Below are positions 61,885 to 64,000 of a DNA stretch of 64,000 nucleotides, piece after piece. Source of the DNA: Bacteroidaceae bacterium (GTDB lineage: Bacteria > Bacteroidota > Bacteroidia > Bacteroidales > Barnesiellaceae_A). The notes under the pieces are model-generated. The model saw nothing but the letters and a program-made list of their open reading frames with translations, was not told where the DNA came from and did not search any database. The stretch is from assembly GCA_017481745.1 (NCBI GenBank), contig JAFUOV010000007.1, forward strand, positions 1-64,000, in the 5' to 3' direction. The translations under genes and the position numbers were made by a program. Every line of letters starts with the position of its first letter. The first letter of the stretch is position 1.

Positions 61885-61900
61885 TTGCATTGCCATGCAA
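61885..61900. repeat. Inverted repeat between groEL terminator and pssA promoter
   Basis: TTGCAT-TGCC-ATGCAA lies upstream of the pssA -33 box. It could be an operator or a vestigial terminator arm. Confidence 0.35.
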
Positions 61901-61910
61901 AAGAGTGCAT

Positions 61911-61944
61911 AAAAAAGTGCGCCCCTTCGACAAGGAACGCACTC
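61911..61944 (-). terminator. Terminator after groEL
   Basis: On the minus strand AGTGCGTTCCTTG pairs imperfectly with the AGGGGCGCACT arm, followed by TTTTTTA. Confidence 0.75.
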
Positions 61945-61967
61945 TCGATTATAATGTCAAGACAAGA

Positions 61968-63614
<1,647 letters not shown>

Positions 63615-63631
63615 TTATGTTTTACAAACAA

Positions 63632-63901
63632 TTAGATAATAGCTAAAATATCAGATTGACGCATGATGAGGTATTTCTCGCCTTCCAACTCCAATTCTGT
63701 TCCGGCATATTTGCCATAGAGCACAGTATCGTTGGGCTTAACCACCATCTCTTCGTCTTTTGTGCCGTTACCAACAGCTACTACAGTACCTTTAAGGGGT
63801 TTTTCTTTGGCTGAATCGGGGATGATGATACCACCGATTGTTCTTTCTTCGGCAGGAGCAGGCAATACCAATACTCTATCTGCCAACGGTTTAATGTTCA
63901 T
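63632..63901 (-). CDS. groES: 10-kDa chaperonin GroES
   Basis: This 89-residue co-chaperonin has [17 protein letters not shown] at the start, the mobile loop with its hydrophobic IGGIIIPD, and the end [20 protein letters not shown]. It caps GroEL. It is the first gene of the groES-groEL pair. A sigma-54-like sequence lies upstream at 63971-63986. Confidence 0.96.
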   Translation of the reverse strand: MNIKPLADRVLVLPAPAEERTIGGIIIPDSAKEKPLKGTVVAVGNGTKDEEMVVKPNDTVLYGKYAGTELELEGEKYLIMRQSDILAII

Positions 63902-63970
63902 TGTTGTGATATATTTTATTTATTAATACTTTTTATATTCATGCCTTGCGTGTGGCACATCCATAATATT

Positions 63971-63986
63971 ACCAAATCCGTGCCAA
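63971..63986 (-). promoter_or_regulatory. Possible sigma-54-type promoter of groES
   Basis: On the minus strand TTGGCACGGATTTGGT resembles the -24/-12 consensus (TGGCACG-N4-TTGC): TGGCACG is exact, but the -12 element reads TGGT. It lies 70 bases upstream of the start. I see no TAnnTTTG box closer to groES. No CIRCE element is seen in the available sequence. Confidence 0.4.
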
Positions 63987-64000
63987 AGTGGCAAAGACAG

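Overview
The window looks like the chromosome of a member of the Bacteroidales (Bacteroidota). The evidence is indirect but consistent. Promoters follow the Bacteroides pattern (TTG or TTTG, 19-20 bases, TAnnTTTG), and clear Shine-Dalgarno sites are absent. Several gene families are typical of the phylum: DUF4835, DUF4834, duplicated DUF1599, GSCFA, a MurF-alanine racemase fusion, BT_3928-like DoxX and a large TamB. Some gene orders are also typical (dnaN-exonuclease-coaBC-DUF4835-recN-rlmB and pssA-DUF1599-DoxX-tpiA-SPOR-folE). I cannot assign a genus. I found no rRNA, CRISPR array, insertion sequence or intact prophage.

Layout. 1-555: a gene-free, highly structured repeat region. 556-2301: a minus-strand trio of LuxR-type regulator, divergent hemerythrin-like protein and small membrane-anchored protein. 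2357-8518: a compact pectin locus with two PL1 pectate lyases, a hexuronate MFS transporter and a GH105 unsaturated rhamnogalacturonyl/galacturonyl hydrolase, without SusC/SusD. 8676-14225: a minus-strand operon of ABC ATPase, membrane permease, GntR/YtrA regulator, repeat-bearing anchored protein and outer-membrane TonB-type barrel. 14451-18558: small acidic protein, OmpA-like protein, SppA and LpxK. 18598-21162: a lone large gene resembling Bacteroidales phage virion proteins. 21208-24087: menB-menC-menE. 24249-31056: M50-type membrane protease, threonine ammonia-lyase, DUF456, DUF4919, SlyD, flippase and glycosyltransferase. 31085-32022: a coupled pair of unknown genes behind two tandem palindromes. 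32240-36429: GSCFA, MurF-Alr and DedA. 36416-38506: MATE and EF-P. 38712-41086: esterase, SDR and iron-sulfur flavoprotein. 41227-43500: cinA and tsaD. 43628-48244: tamB. 48326-54791: the dnaN-to-rlmB housekeeping operon. 54929-56182: a possibly leaderless membrane protein of unknown function. 56281-56704: four tRNAs (Leu-GAG, Leu-CAG, two Gly-GCC). 56825-61819: pssA-to-folE. 61968-63901: groES-groEL.

How the genes work together. The pectin cluster would cut homogalacturonan outside the inner membrane, trim unsaturated oligomers and import uronates. The GntR-ABC-barrel operon looks like a self-regulated envelope module. Most of the right half is housekeeping. The least explained items are the phage-like gene at 18598, the pair at 31085-32022 with its operator-like palindromes, the solenoid-repeat protein at 11186, the hemerythrin protein that seems to have lost most iron ligands, and the structured region at the left end.
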